From NCBI GenBank assembly GCA_964450755.1, contig CAYVDJ010000114.1:1-35867 (forward strand): a DNA stretch of 35,867 nt. Direction: 5' to 3'. Both the position numbers and the translations under genes were made by a program. The stretch's first letter is position 1, and each line of letters opens with the position of its first letter. The notes below the pieces were generated by a model. It was not told where the DNA came from and did not search any database. It saw only the letters and a list, made by a program, of their open reading frames with translations. Below are positions 22,983 to 31,391 of the stretch, piece after piece. The stretch is from JAADDG01 sp964450755. Its GTDB lineage: Bacteria > Campylobacterota > Campylobacteria > Campylobacterales > JAADDG01.

Positions 22983-23891
22983 ATGGAAACACTGTTTAAT
23001 GATCTTTATTTTTTGAAAGAGAGGATTCAAAAACCTGATCTTAAAAAGAGACTTGAGAGTCTGGAGAAAAAGATACATCTTTTAAAGACAAAAAACGGTA
23101 TCAGACAGCTTGTCAAAGGTAAAAAAATATCAAAAGCATTAAGAACGATTGAATATGAAAATGAACTGATAAATCTTCAAATAGAACTTATAAAAATGCA
23201 AAACTGGATTTTTGAAAATAAAAAAAGACTCATGATTATCTATGAGGGAAGAGATGCAGCCGGAAAAGGTGGTTCCATAAAAAGAGCTGTTCAGCATCTA
23301 AATCCAAGAAAATACAGAGAAGTTGCCCTGCCAAAACCGACAGAAGTGGAAACCGGTCAATTTTATTTTCAAAGGTATTTTCAACATCTTCCAAATCCCG
23401 GAGAGATCGTATTTTTTGACAGAAGCTGGTATAACAGAGCTTTGGTTGAACCTGTTTATGGTTTTTGTACAAAAGAACAGTATGAAAAATTTATGATGGA
23501 GGTTCCTGAGATTGAACATGCCATCATAGATGACGGTATAATTTTGATAAAGTTTTGGTTTAGTATCTCCAAAGAGACTCAACAAAAAAGATTTAAAGAG
23601 AGAGAAAACAATCCGCTAAAACAGTGGAAACTGAGTCCTGTGGACAAACAGGCACAGGCTTTGTGGGATAAAATCACAAAATATAAAGAGGAGATGTTCA
23701 GTCGTACGCATACAGCCTATTCACCATGGATCATCGTAAACAGCAATGACAAAAAAAGAGCCAGATTGGAATCTATAAGATTTGTTTTGTCTAAAATCCC
23801 TTATGAAGGGAAAGAAAAAGCAAAAGTATCTCTCCATCCGGATCCTGAAATTGTGCAAAGATATCACAGAAAAAATGTTCAGTTGGATTGA
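22983..23891 (+). CDS. ppk2: Polyphosphate kinase 2 (PPK2 family)
   Basis: This 302-residue cytoplasmic enzyme uses inorganic polyphosphate to phosphorylate nucleoside diphosphates or monophosphates (or the reverse). Walker A GRDAAGKGG is at residues 89-97 and Walker B FFDRSWYNRA near 144-153. The lid arginines follow in KRFKERENNPLKQWKLSPVD, all typical of class I PPK2, as is the length. A strong GGGGAGGGGAAC ribosome-binding site precedes ATG 22983. The substrate class cannot be read reliably. It stands between unrelated genes and looks monocistronic. Confidence 0.93.
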   Translation: METLFNDLYFLKERIQKPDLKKRLESLEKKIHLLKTKNGIRQLVKGKKISKALRTIEYENELINLQIELIKMQNWIFENKKRLMIIYEGRDAAGKGGSIKRAVQHLNPRKYREVALPKPTEVETGQFYFQRYFQHLPNPGEIVFFDRSWYNRALVEPVYGFCTKEQYEKFMMEVPEIEHAIIDDGIILIKFWFSISKETQQKRFKERENNPLKQWKLSPVDKQAQALWDKITKYKEEMFSRTHTAYSPWIIVNSNDKKRARLESIRFVLSKIPYEGKEKAKVSLHPDPEIVQRYHRKNVQLD

Positions 23892-24157
23892 CAGTTACCA
23901 AACGGAACATCCATAAGAATTTCTTAAAAAAAATACTTATTAAAATAATTTGATTTAATAGTTTTTATATAGTTTTTTTTATATTTTAATCAGAAAAATC
24001 AATAAACTGATATTTACATAGTTAAAAAAATCTACTATAATTTCGATATAAAAATGACAAAAATAATTTACATAAGTTAAATATGATTTAATATTTAGCT
24101 TATATATTATTTTATTTATGTCTTATTAAGTTTTAATTAGATCAAAAGGAGAGTGAA
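23892..24157 (+). other. AT-rich intergenic leader of the glycan operon
   Basis: These 266 bases are extremely AT-rich and hold no gene. The promoter TTTACA/TATAAT lies in the middle. About 110 bases of untranslated leader follow before the AAAGGAGA ribosome-binding site. Confidence 0.6.
24013..24041 (+). promoter_or_regulatory. Promoter of the glycan operon
   Basis: TTTACA (24013-24018), a 17-base spacer and TATAAT (24036-24041) form a near-consensus sigma-70 promoter upstream of the WlbA-like gene. Confidence 0.6.
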
Positions 24158-25162
24158 ATGAAAAATTTTGCGATGATAGGTACGGCAGGTTATATAGCTC
24201 CAAGACACATGAGAGCCATAAAAGAGACAGGAAACAATCTTGTAGCGGCAATGGACAGATGCGACAGTGTCGGAATTATCGACAGTTACTTTCCTGATGC
24301 GGACTATTTTATAGAGTTTGAAAGATTTGACAGACATATTGACAAACTAAGAAGAAAGGGAACAAAAGTTGATTATGTATCGATCTGTTCTCCAAACTAT
24401 CTTCATGATGCGCATATAAGATTTGCATTGAGAAATCAGGCTCATGCCATTTGTGAAAAACCTTTGGTGTTAAATCCGTGGAATATAGATGCTTTGGAGG
24501 AGATAGAAAAAGAGAGCGGTAAAAATATATACAATATTTTACAGTTAAGACTTCACCCCTCAATCATAGCCTTAAAAGAGAAAGTGCAAAAAGAACTTAA
24601 AGAAGATCCTGATAAGGTTTATGATATCGATCTTACATATCTTACAAGCAGGGGGAAATGGTACTTTATCAGTTGGAAAGGAGATGAGAGCAAAAGTGGC
24701 GGAATAGCTACAAATATCGGTGTTCATTTTTACGATATGCTTTCATGGATTTTCGGTGAGGCGGAAGAGAATATAGTTCATTGCAAAACTCCTTATGCAA
24801 ATGCCGGATATTTAAAACTAAAACATGCAAATGTCAGATGGTTTTTGAGTGTTATTTATGACTATATCCCCGATGAGATAAAAGCAAAAGGGCAAAGAAC
24901 ATTCAGAAGTATCACGGTTGACGGTGAAGAGTTTGAATTTAGCGGCGGTTTTACCGATCTTCATACAAGAACCTATGAAGAGATTTTAAAAGGCAACGGC
25001 TTTAGACTGAATGAAGCAAGAAATGCGATAAATATCGTATCTACTATCAGAAATCTTGAACCTATCGGCTTAAAAGGCGACTATCACCCTTTTTGCAAAA
25101 AAATAGAAAACAACAAAGCTCATGATGTAAAAGAGACGCTAAAAACAATGTTTGTGCATTGA
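24158..25162 (+). CDS. WlbA/WbpB-like UDP-GlcNAcA 3-dehydrogenase (Gfo/Idh/MocA family)
   Basis: This 334-residue NAD(H)-dependent oxidoreductase has the Rossmann start IGTAGYIAPRHMRAI (residues 7-21), which closely resembles WlbA/WbpB, the enzyme that oxidises C3 of UDP-N-acetylglucosaminuronic acid. Further signatures are CSPNYLH (about 77-83), the family EKP at 100-102 and the catalytic GGIATNIGVHFYDML with Lys and His near 185-200. The product normally goes on to an aminotransferase (WbpE) and an acetyltransferase (WbpD), making di-N-acetylated uronic acids for O-antigen or capsule. Neither enzyme is in this operon, so they must lie elsewhere or the pathway differs. First gene of four, 12 bases before the next. 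Confidence 0.83.
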   Translation: MKNFAMIGTAGYIAPRHMRAIKETGNNLVAAMDRCDSVGIIDSYFPDADYFIEFERFDRHIDKLRRKGTKVDYVSICSPNYLHDAHIRFALRNQAHAICEKPLVLNPWNIDALEEIEKESGKNIYNILQLRLHPSIIALKEKVQKELKEDPDKVYDIDLTYLTSRGKWYFISWKGDESKSGGIATNIGVHFYDMLSWIFGEAEENIVHCKTPYANAGYLKLKHANVRWFLSVIYDYIPDEIKAKGQRTFRSITVDGEEFEFSGGFTDLHTRTYEEILKGNGFRLNEARNAINIVSTIRNLEPIGLKGDYHPFCKKIENNKAHDVKETLKTMFVH

Positions 25163-25174
25163 TAAAGGATTTTC

Positions 25175-25999
25175 GTGAAAGCAATAATTTCTCACGATGT
25201 CGATCATATCACGGTTTGGGAACATAAAGATCTGATTGTTCCCAAATTCCTTGTAAAAAGCACGATTGAAGCGTTTAGCAGAACCATCTCACCAAAAGAT
25301 TATCTTCTAAGGTACAAAGAGATAGCAAGAAACAAATGGCAAAATATCGAGGAGTTGATAGAGTTTAACAAAAAAAACTCTATCCCCTCAACCTTTTTTT
25401 TGGGAGTCAATCACGGTGTCGGTCTTGTCTATTCACTGCAAAATGCAAAAAAGTGGGCGCAAAAAATCATCTCTTTGGGATATGATGCCGGAGTTCACGG
25501 GATAGCCTATGATGATCTTCAAATGATGCAAAAAGAGCATGATACATTCAAAGAGATATCAAATCTTGAGAATTTCGGTATCAGAATGCACTATCTAAGA
25601 AACGATCCAAATACCATAACAAATCTTTCAAAGTGCGGATATCTTTTCGACTCTACCGTATATGAGATCAAAAATCCCTACAAAGTCGGTGATATGTGGG
25701 AATTTCCTTTGCATATCATGGACGGATATGAGATATTTCAGGGAAAACCGTGGCAGTATCTGAAGATTGAAAAAATAAAAGATTTGACAAAACAAAAGAT
25801 CGAAAATATCGAAAAAGAGGGGATAGAGTATCTGAGTATTCTTTTTCATGACAGATACTTCAATGAGAGTTTCAGTACATGGATGGAGTGGTATTTTTTC
25901 GTGATCGATTACCTTAAAACAAACAATATAGAACTTATCTCTTACAGAGAAGCTATAAAGGAACTTGAAGATGAAACTTCTGACAATCATAGGGGCTAG
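25175..25999 (+). CDS. Polysaccharide deacetylase-like (NodB-fold) protein
   Basis: This 274-residue protein has the NodB-type start ISHDVDH (residues 6-11), supplying the metal-binding Asp/His pair. A second-strand motif TFFLGVNHGVG (near 73-83) and the DAGVHG motif near 106-111 give the third metal ligand. A late IEYLSILFHDRYFNE segment matches the last motif of the fold. Such CE4-like enzymes remove N-acetyl groups from sugars; in glycan gene clusters they often act on lipid-linked intermediates. It starts at GTG 25175 with AAGGA upstream and overlaps the next gene by 29 bases. The substrate is unknown. Confidence 0.78.
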   Translation: MKAIISHDVDHITVWEHKDLIVPKFLVKSTIEAFSRTISPKDYLLRYKEIARNKWQNIEELIEFNKKNSIPSTFFLGVNHGVGLVYSLQNAKKWAQKIISLGYDAGVHGIAYDDLQMMQKEHDTFKEISNLENFGIRMHYLRNDPNTITNLSKCGYLFDSTVYEIKNPYKVGDMWEFPLHIMDGYEIFQGKPWQYLKIEKIKDLTKQKIENIEKEGIEYLSILFHDRYFNESFSTWMEWYFFVIDYLKTNNIELISYREAIKELEDETSDNHRG

Positions 26000-27062
26000 A
26001 CCCCAGTTTATCAAAGCTGCCGCAGTCAGCAGAGAGATAAAAAAACACAAAGATATAAAAGAGGTGATAGTTCATACCGGACAGCATTTTGATACGAATA
26101 TGAGCGACATTTTTTTTGAGGAACTCCATATTCCAAAACCGAATTACAATCTCGATATAAACGGACTAAACCACGGTGCTATGACCGGACAGATGCTTGA
26201 AAAGATAGAAGAGGTGCTTTTGAGAGAAAAACCAGATTGGGTTTTGGTTTACGGAGATACAAACTCCACGATTGCAGGAGCATTGGCGGCAAGTAAACTT
26301 CATATAAAAACTGCTCATGTGGAAGCCGGTTTGAGATCGTTTAATATGAAAATGCCAGAAGAGATAAACAGAATCCTGACTGACAGGATAAGCAATATCC
26401 TCTTTTGTCCGACCGATAAGGCGGTGGAGAATCTAAAAGATGAGGGATTTGAGAGATTTGAAAACTCCATCATCACAAAAAGCGGTGATGTTATGCAAGA
26501 TGCCGCCGTTTATTACGACTCTTTTTCCAAAAAACCGGAAAATCTGGATATAGAAGGCGATTTTGTATTAAGTACGATTCACCGAGCCGAAAATACCGAT
26601 GATGAAAAGAGACTGAGAGATATTTTCGATGCTTTAAATGAGATAGCAAAAACCAAAACCATTATCCTGCCTCTTCATCCAAGAACAAAAAAAATCATCC
26701 AAAATCTGAATTTGTCCGCAGACAATATCATGATAATAGAGCCGGTCGGTTATCTACAGATGGTTTGGCTGCTTCAAAACTGCTCTTTGGTAATGACAGA
26801 CAGCGGAGGATTGCAAAAAGAGGCTTTTTTCTTCAAAAAACCGTGTATCACCCTAAGAGATGAAACAGAATGGGTGGAACTTGTCCAAAACGGTTTTAAT
26901 CAGATCGTAGGAGCAGACAGAGAAAAGATTTTGGAGGCGTACAAAGAGGTACAGGACAAAGAGATAAATTTTGATATGGATCTTTACGGGGGTGGAAAGG
27001 CATCGCAAAATATCGTAAGCAAATTAAGGAGTGTCAGCAATGAAAACAGTATGGATAATTAA
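25971..27062 (+). CDS. WbpI/WecB-family UDP-sugar 2-epimerase
   Basis: This 363-residue non-hydrolysing epimerase inverts C2 of a UDP-HexNAc-type sugar. Family motifs are GARPQFIK at the start, HTGQHFD near 39, GDTNST near 95, HVEAGLRSFN near 115 (with EEINR after) and TIHRAEN near 208. The late motif TDSGGLQKE is followed by TLRDETEWVELV. WecB usually has R-D-x-TERPE there; RDETEWVE is what I associate with WbpI, which epimerises UDP-GlcNAc(3NAc)A. That fits the WlbA-like gene two positions upstream. ATG 25971 is preferred over a TTG six bases earlier because of AAGGA spacing. Confidence 0.85.
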   Translation: MKLLTIIGARPQFIKAAAVSREIKKHKDIKEVIVHTGQHFDTNMSDIFFEELHIPKPNYNLDINGLNHGAMTGQMLEKIEEVLLREKPDWVLVYGDTNSTIAGALAASKLHIKTAHVEAGLRSFNMKMPEEINRILTDRISNILFCPTDKAVENLKDEGFERFENSIITKSGDVMQDAAVYYDSFSKKPENLDIEGDFVLSTIHRAENTDDEKRLRDIFDALNEIAKTKTIILPLHPRTKKIIQNLNLSADNIMIIEPVGYLQMVWLLQNCSLVMTDSGGLQKEAFFFKKPCITLRDETEWVELVQNGFNQIVGADREKILEAYKEVQDKEINFDMDLYGGGKASQNIVSKLRSVSNENSMDN

Positions 27063-28296
27063 CGAGTATGCAGGTTCCAAATATCACGGAATGGTATTTA
27101 GAAGCTACTACTACGCAAAAGAGCTTGTTAAAAACGGCTACAGAGTATTTGTGATAACGGGCGCATATCATCACAATCTAAAGGTTTTCCCAAAAGTTGA
27201 AGGAGATTTTACATTTGAGGATATAGACGGTATTACCTATGTATGGGTGGATGTTCCAAAATACAATAATGCCCACGATAAAAAAAGAGTTTACAAATGG
27301 TTTAAATTCGGAGCAAAAGTTTTAAAACTTCCCGTAGAAAAGATGCAAAAACCAGATCTCATCATAGATTCGTCGGCATCTCTTTTTCATGTCTATTCGG
27401 CTCATCAACTTGCCAAAAAATACGGCGCCAAACTCTTTTTTGAGGTAAGAGATATCTGGCCTCTTTCTTTGATAGAGCTTGGAGGATACTCTCCAAATCA
27501 CCCTTTTATGAGGATGATGGACTGGTTGGAGAGATACGGATACAAAAATGCAGACAGAGTGGTATCGGTATTGCCAAACGCAAAAGAGCATATGATGAGT
27601 CAGGGAATGGATGAGAGTAAATTTCTCTATCTTCCAAACGGTATTGCTTTGGAGGATTATGAAGAGATAGAGGATTTGGAAAAGGATATAAAAGAAAAAA
27701 TTCCAACCGATAAATTTTTGATAGGATATGCCGGAACGGTAGGTCATGCAAATGCTCTTAGGCATCTTATAGAAGCTGCAAGGATCATGAAAGAGAGAGG
27801 ATATGAGGATACCCATTTTGTGATAGTCGGCAACGGTAAAGACAAAGAGTATCTAAAAGAGATGGCTAAAAAATATGAACTTGAGAATATAACTTTTATC
27901 GATCAGATTTTAAAAAGCCAGGTATCATCTTTGTTGGAGCTTTTGGATGTCTGTTATATCGGTCTTATCAATCAGCCTCTTTTTAGATTTGGAGTATCGC
28001 CGAACAAACTTTTTGATTACATGATGGCGGCAAAACCCATCCTTTATGCGATAAATTCGGGAAACAAACCGGTAGAGGAAGCAAACTGCGGTATCAGTGC
28101 GGAAGCGGAAAATCCAGACTCTATAGCCGAGGGGATAATGAAACTTCATGACATGAGCAAAGAAGACAGAGAGAAGATGGGACAAAACGGCAAAGAGTAT
28201 GTTTTGAAAAATCATACTTACGAAGAGTTGGCACACAGATTGATAAAAGCTTTTGAGGAAATGACAAATGAAGAAAGAATCGCCTCAGTTGCTTAA
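27040..28296 (+). CDS. GT4-family glycosyltransferase (WbuB-like)
   Basis: This 418-residue protein has two Rossmann-like domains (GT-B fold). The N-terminal acceptor domain begins WIINEYAGSKYHGMVFRSYYYAKEL and includes FFEVRDIWPLSLIELGGY, a motif of WbuB-type glycosyltransferases. The donor domain has IGYAGTVGHANALRHLIEAA (around 231-250) and a GVSPNKLFDYMMAAKPIL stretch holding the GT4 E-x7-E-like region. It likely adds a sugar to a lipid-linked O-antigen or capsule unit. I chose ATG 27040 because AAGGAG lies eight bases upstream; the gene overlaps the epimerase gene by 23 bases. It is the last gene of the operon; a hairpin follows. Confidence 0.85.
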   Translation: MKTVWIINEYAGSKYHGMVFRSYYYAKELVKNGYRVFVITGAYHHNLKVFPKVEGDFTFEDIDGITYVWVDVPKYNNAHDKKRVYKWFKFGAKVLKLPVEKMQKPDLIIDSSASLFHVYSAHQLAKKYGAKLFFEVRDIWPLSLIELGGYSPNHPFMRMMDWLERYGYKNADRVVSVLPNAKEHMMSQGMDESKFLYLPNGIALEDYEEIEDLEKDIKEKIPTDKFLIGYAGTVGHANALRHLIEAARIMKERGYEDTHFVIVGNGKDKEYLKEMAKKYELENITFIDQILKSQVSSLLELLDVCYIGLINQPLFRFGVSPNKLFDYMMAAKPILYAINSGNKPVEEANCGISAEAENPDSIAEGIMKLHDMSKEDREKMGQNGKEYVLKNHTYEELAHRLIKAFEEMTNEERIASVA

Positions 28297-28304
28297 ATTC
28301 AGAC

Positions 28305-28333
28305 GGTGCATCAGCAAAATTTGATGATGCACC
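28305..28333. terminator. Hairpin terminator after the glycan operon, shared with crcB
   Basis: GGTGCATCA (28305-28313) and TGATGCACC (28325-28333) form a perfect 9-base stem with an 11-base loop between two convergent genes. A short T-rich tail (TCTTTAT) follows on the plus strand. Confidence 0.6.
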
Positions 28334-28336
28334 TCT

Positions 28337-28717
28337 TTATCTGTAGAGAGTTTTAAAGATAAACATTCCCATTATTGTTGCGCTTAGACAAAAAAGAACA
28401 TTCAGACCTATATTTAAAAAGGCTTTGGCATATTCACCAGACTGGATCATGGCAACAGTTTCAAAACTGAAAGTGGAAAAAGTTGTCAAAGCTCCCAAAA
28501 ATCCGGTAACAAACATCGCCTTATATTCCGGTGCGATGGTTTGTTCAAAATACATTACCAAAAATCCGATAATAAAACTTCCTATGATATTTACACTCAA
28601 AGTTCCTGTCGGGAAAAAAGGTATAGTGTTTTTTTGAATGAAAGTTGAGATCAGAAAACGGCTGATTGCTCCGAAAAATCCGCCTATTCCTACGAAAAAT
28701 ATCATAGAAGTATTCAT
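28337..28717 (-). CDS. crcB: Fluoride exporter CrcB/Fluc
   Basis: This 126-residue protein has four membrane helices and forms a dual-topology dimer that lets fluoride leave the cell. Conserved elements are GGFFGAISRFLIS near residues 12-24, GTLSVNIIGSFIIGF near 38-52 (the conserved Asn) and GFLGALTTFSTFSFE near 72-86 (the phenylalanine box and Thr/Ser track). It is the second gene of a pair, overlapping the DUF190 gene by four bases, an association seen widely. I find no fluoride riboswitch upstream. Confidence 0.92.
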   Translation of the reverse strand: MNTSMIFFVGIGGFFGAISRFLISTFIQKNTIPFFPTGTLSVNIIGSFIIGFLVMYFEQTIAPEYKAMFVTGFLGALTTFSTFSFETVAMIQSGEYAKAFLNIGLNVLFCLSATIMGMFIFKTLYR

Positions 28718-29061
28718 GGTCTGTTTCCGTTGTGTTTATAGGAGATAACCTCTACATCGCTTAGTGTAACAAGTCCCTCTTTTATCATATCATCCACATT
28801 TTTTAGAAAATTTTCTATCTTCTCTTCATTATCAATCATCTCTATGATAATCGGAAGTTCCTGAGATAATGACCAGACATTGAAGGTTCTTACCTTTGTA
28901 TGCGCTCCTATACCCGAAACCGCTTTATAAACGGTGGCTCCCGACATATTCAGCTCTTTTGATTTTTTCAAAAGAGCTTCCCACAAAGCTTCATGCCTGT
29001 ATCTGTCATTGTTGTCTATATAGATTCTGAGCAGCTTTTTTTTACCGAGAAATCTCTTCAT
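28714..29061 (-). CDS. DUF190 family protein
   Basis: This 115-residue soluble protein has the DUF190 pattern: KKLLRIYIDNNDRYRHEALWEALLKKSKELNMSGATVYKAVSGIG... then PIIIEMIDNEEKIENFLKNVDDMI. The fold resembles PII signal proteins (ferredoxin-like). DUF190 genes commonly sit beside crcB, so a regulatory or accessory part in fluoride export is plausible but unproven. Start ATG 29061 has AGGAG upstream. Confidence 0.88.
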   Translation of the reverse strand: MKRFLGKKKLLRIYIDNNDRYRHEALWEALLKKSKELNMSGATVYKAVSGIGAHTKVRTFNVWSLSQELPIIIEMIDNEEKIENFLKNVDDMIKEGLVTLSDVEVISYKHNGNRP

Positions 29062-29159
29062 AAAATACTCCTATGAATATAAATTATTTTTAACATTTTT
29101 GTTTGTTTTTAACTAATTAGAGTTATAATCAATAATATTTTCTATTTAAGGACAAAACA

Positions 29160-30905
29160 ATGAAAACAGTGATATTTTTTTTAACACTTTTTTTTAATTC
29201 CATCCTTTTTGCAACCAATTATTATATCTCCCACGATAAAGATAATCATCTGCTTATAAAAACCGGCTCTTTTGAGGTCAAAACATCTCTTGAGGAGCTT
29301 TTAAGCGTTGCAAAAGAGGGAGATGTTTATTATTTTAAAAGAGGAGAGTATTTTAATCTCAATATTGAGATTAAATCTCAAAAAAACCTCTCCTTTCTCT
29401 CTTACGGAGACAAAAACAAACCTCTGCCCGTTATTGATGCATCTACTAAAATAATCATAGATCAAACAAGCTTAGATATTATTTATGATGTATCGAAAAA
29501 GAGATTTTATGACAAAAGTTGGAGGGAGATTGAAAAAGATTTTTCAAAATATTATAATATTCAATCTACCGTTACAAAAAAATCTATTGCAAAAGATTTT
29601 AAAGAGGTAAGAGGGGATATCGTATCAATGGCAAGATTTAAACTTTCTTTGCCAAAATACGGTTACTATGATCCAAATGCGATGAGGATATTTTATGGTA
29701 ATAAAGAACTTTTAAAAGTTCTTCTTTTTGAGGAGTTCAAATGCAAAGAGTGCAAGGAAAAAATAAGATGGTATTTTGAACAAAAGAGCGGATATCTTTA
29801 TATCTTTACTCTCTCACAGGATATAGATATAGAAAAAGTTGTAAACAATCTCTCTATAAACAATGACTCTCTGTCTGCTTTTGGCATAACAGATTCCCAA
29901 AACATTATGATAAAAGGTCTTGATTTGAGAGGGGGAAAATATGCGCTTTTGATAAAAGCTTCCAAAAATATCAAAGTATTTGATTCAAATATAGGAAACT
30001 ACTCCTTTACAGGTGTTTACATTATAAGCGACAAAACTCCGTCTTCCCATATCACAATTGCAAATTCTTTGATTGATTCAAAGTTTTATTTTAAAAATTA
30101 TCGTTTTTATTCGTCAAGAGGTTCACAGGACGGAATATTTCTGATAGGAAATGTTCACAGCTGTATTATCAAAAAATGTGATATAAACAACTGGGGACAC
30201 AACGGTATTACTCTCTACTCTGTTGATGAGACAAACAGAGTTTCAAATAATTATATAGCTTTGAACAAGATAAGCGGAAAAGAGATAGCTTATATGCACG
30301 GTATTATCGTTGATAATAAATACTGCACAAATAATAAAATAATTTCAAATCTTATCACCGATATTTCCGCTCCGAATCAAATAAACGGAATGAGCAATAC
30401 TTTTGAAAACAACACCGTTATATCTGTTAAAAATTCATCCGTTAAAAAAGATCAGGGATACGGTTCGGGTATAGCCCTCCAGATTCAGGCATACGGCAAA
30501 GACAATGCCGCAATAGGCAATATCATAAAAAACAACTCATTTATAAATTGCGAAAGTGAGGGATTGTCTCTTTATGACAACGGCTATGACGGTGTAAAGA
30601 AAAATAATATAATAAAAGAGAACAGATTTGTAAACTGTTCAATTAATCCTTTTAACAAACAAAAAGGGGTATATATAGAGGTCAGCAAATACCATCCCTC
30701 CAACATGATAAACAATTCATTTGTAAAAAATCTTTTTTATGAAGAGAGTTCAAAATTGTTGATAGACTACAAAGGAGAATATCTTGATATAGATGCCTTT
30801 AACAAGGTGAAGGGCAATAAAGATAATGAGATAATTTCTCCTTTGTTGATAGATGAGGATGAGATAATTCAAAACTTTGAACTAGAAAGGAGAAGAAGCA
30901 GGTAG
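29160..30905 (+). CDS. Exported right-handed parallel beta-helix protein
   Basis: This 581-residue protein has a signal peptide (about residues 1-19, ending ILFA). A long series of short beta-strand repeats then fills roughly residues 230-520, with many Asn, Gly and Ile: KNIKVFDSNI, NNWGHNGITLYSV, NNKIISNLIT, GNIIKNNSFINC. This is typical of right-handed parallel beta-helices in pectate lyase-like polysaccharide lyases, epimerases and adhesins. Residues 190-215 carry a cysteine pair, CKECKEK. No catalytic signature is recognisable. Two T8 runs lie in the signal-peptide codons. A TATAAT box at 29124-29129 may be the promoter. The stop abuts the convergent trmL stop. Confidence 0.75.
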   Translation: MKTVIFFLTLFFNSILFATNYYISHDKDNHLLIKTGSFEVKTSLEELLSVAKEGDVYYFKRGEYFNLNIEIKSQKNLSFLSYGDKNKPLPVIDASTKIIIDQTSLDIIYDVSKKRFYDKSWREIEKDFSKYYNIQSTVTKKSIAKDFKEVRGDIVSMARFKLSLPKYGYYDPNAMRIFYGNKELLKVLLFEEFKCKECKEKIRWYFEQKSGYLYIFTLSQDIDIEKVVNNLSINNDSLSAFGITDSQNIMIKGLDLRGGKYALLIKASKNIKVFDSNIGNYSFTGVYIISDKTPSSHITIANSLIDSKFYFKNYRFYSSRGSQDGIFLIGNVHSCIIKKCDINNWGHNGITLYSVDETNRVSNNYIALNKISGKEIAYMHGIIVDNKYCTNNKIISNLITDISAPNQINGMSNTFENNTVISVKNSSVKKDQGYGSGIALQIQAYGKDNAAIGNIIKNNSFINCESEGLSLYDNGYDGVKKNNIIKENRFVNCSINPFNKQKGVYIEVSKYHPSNMINNSFVKNLFYEESSKLLIDYKGEYLDIDAFNKVKGNKDNEIISPLLIDEDEIIQNFELERRRSR

Positions 30906-31382
30906 CTACCGGTGTAGTGTCTTTAAAATATCAAAATTTTGTCTGATCGCCTCATAAAGAACTATTCCCACCGCAACGGAGAGATTTAGACTTCTTCCGT
31001 TTTCGCCCATGGGAATAGTCAGAGCATTTTGCCATCTCTTTTGCATAAGCTCCATGGGAAGACCGGTTGATTCACCTCCGAAAAACAGAAAATCCCCCTT
31101 TTTGAATTCGGCTTTGAAATATGGTTTTTTGCTTTTTGTCGTAGCGAAAAAAAATCTCTCTGTTTTATCGCTGTTTTCTTCTAAAAACTCATCAAGACTC
31201 TCCCATACGGTCAAATCCAAAAGATTCCAGTAATCCAGTCCCGCTCTTTTGACATTTTTGTCATTGATCTCAAAACAGATGGGTTTTATGATGTGAAGCT
31301 TTGTATCGGTATTTACGCAGATTCTGCCTATACTGCCGGTATTTTGCGGTATCTGCGGACTGACTAAAACGATGTTGAACAT
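30906..31382 (-). CDS. trmL: tRNA (cytidine/uridine(34)-2'-O)-methyltransferase TrmL
   Basis: This 158-residue SPOUT methyltransferase modifies the wobble base of tRNA-Leu isoacceptors. The family signature is intact: the start MFNIVLVSPQIPQNTGSIGR, the knot motif LFFGGESTGLP near 99-109 and the C-terminal IPMGENGRSLNLSVAVGIVLYE. It is the last gene of the leuD-to-trmL operon, nine bases after purU. Confidence 0.94.
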   Translation of the reverse strand: MFNIVLVSPQIPQNTGSIGRICVNTDTKLHIIKPICFEINDKNVKRAGLDYWNLLDLTVWESLDEFLEENSDKTERFFFATTKSKKPYFKAEFKKGDFLFFGGESTGLPMELMQKRWQNALTIPMGENGRSLNLSVAVGIVLYEAIRQNFDILKTLHR

Positions 31383-31391
31383 AAAAAACCT

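Noticed and set aside
29062..29159. Fluoride riboswitch upstream of DUF190/crcB
   Set aside because: The AT-rich leader lacks the conserved riboswitch core and is too short for its pseudoknot.
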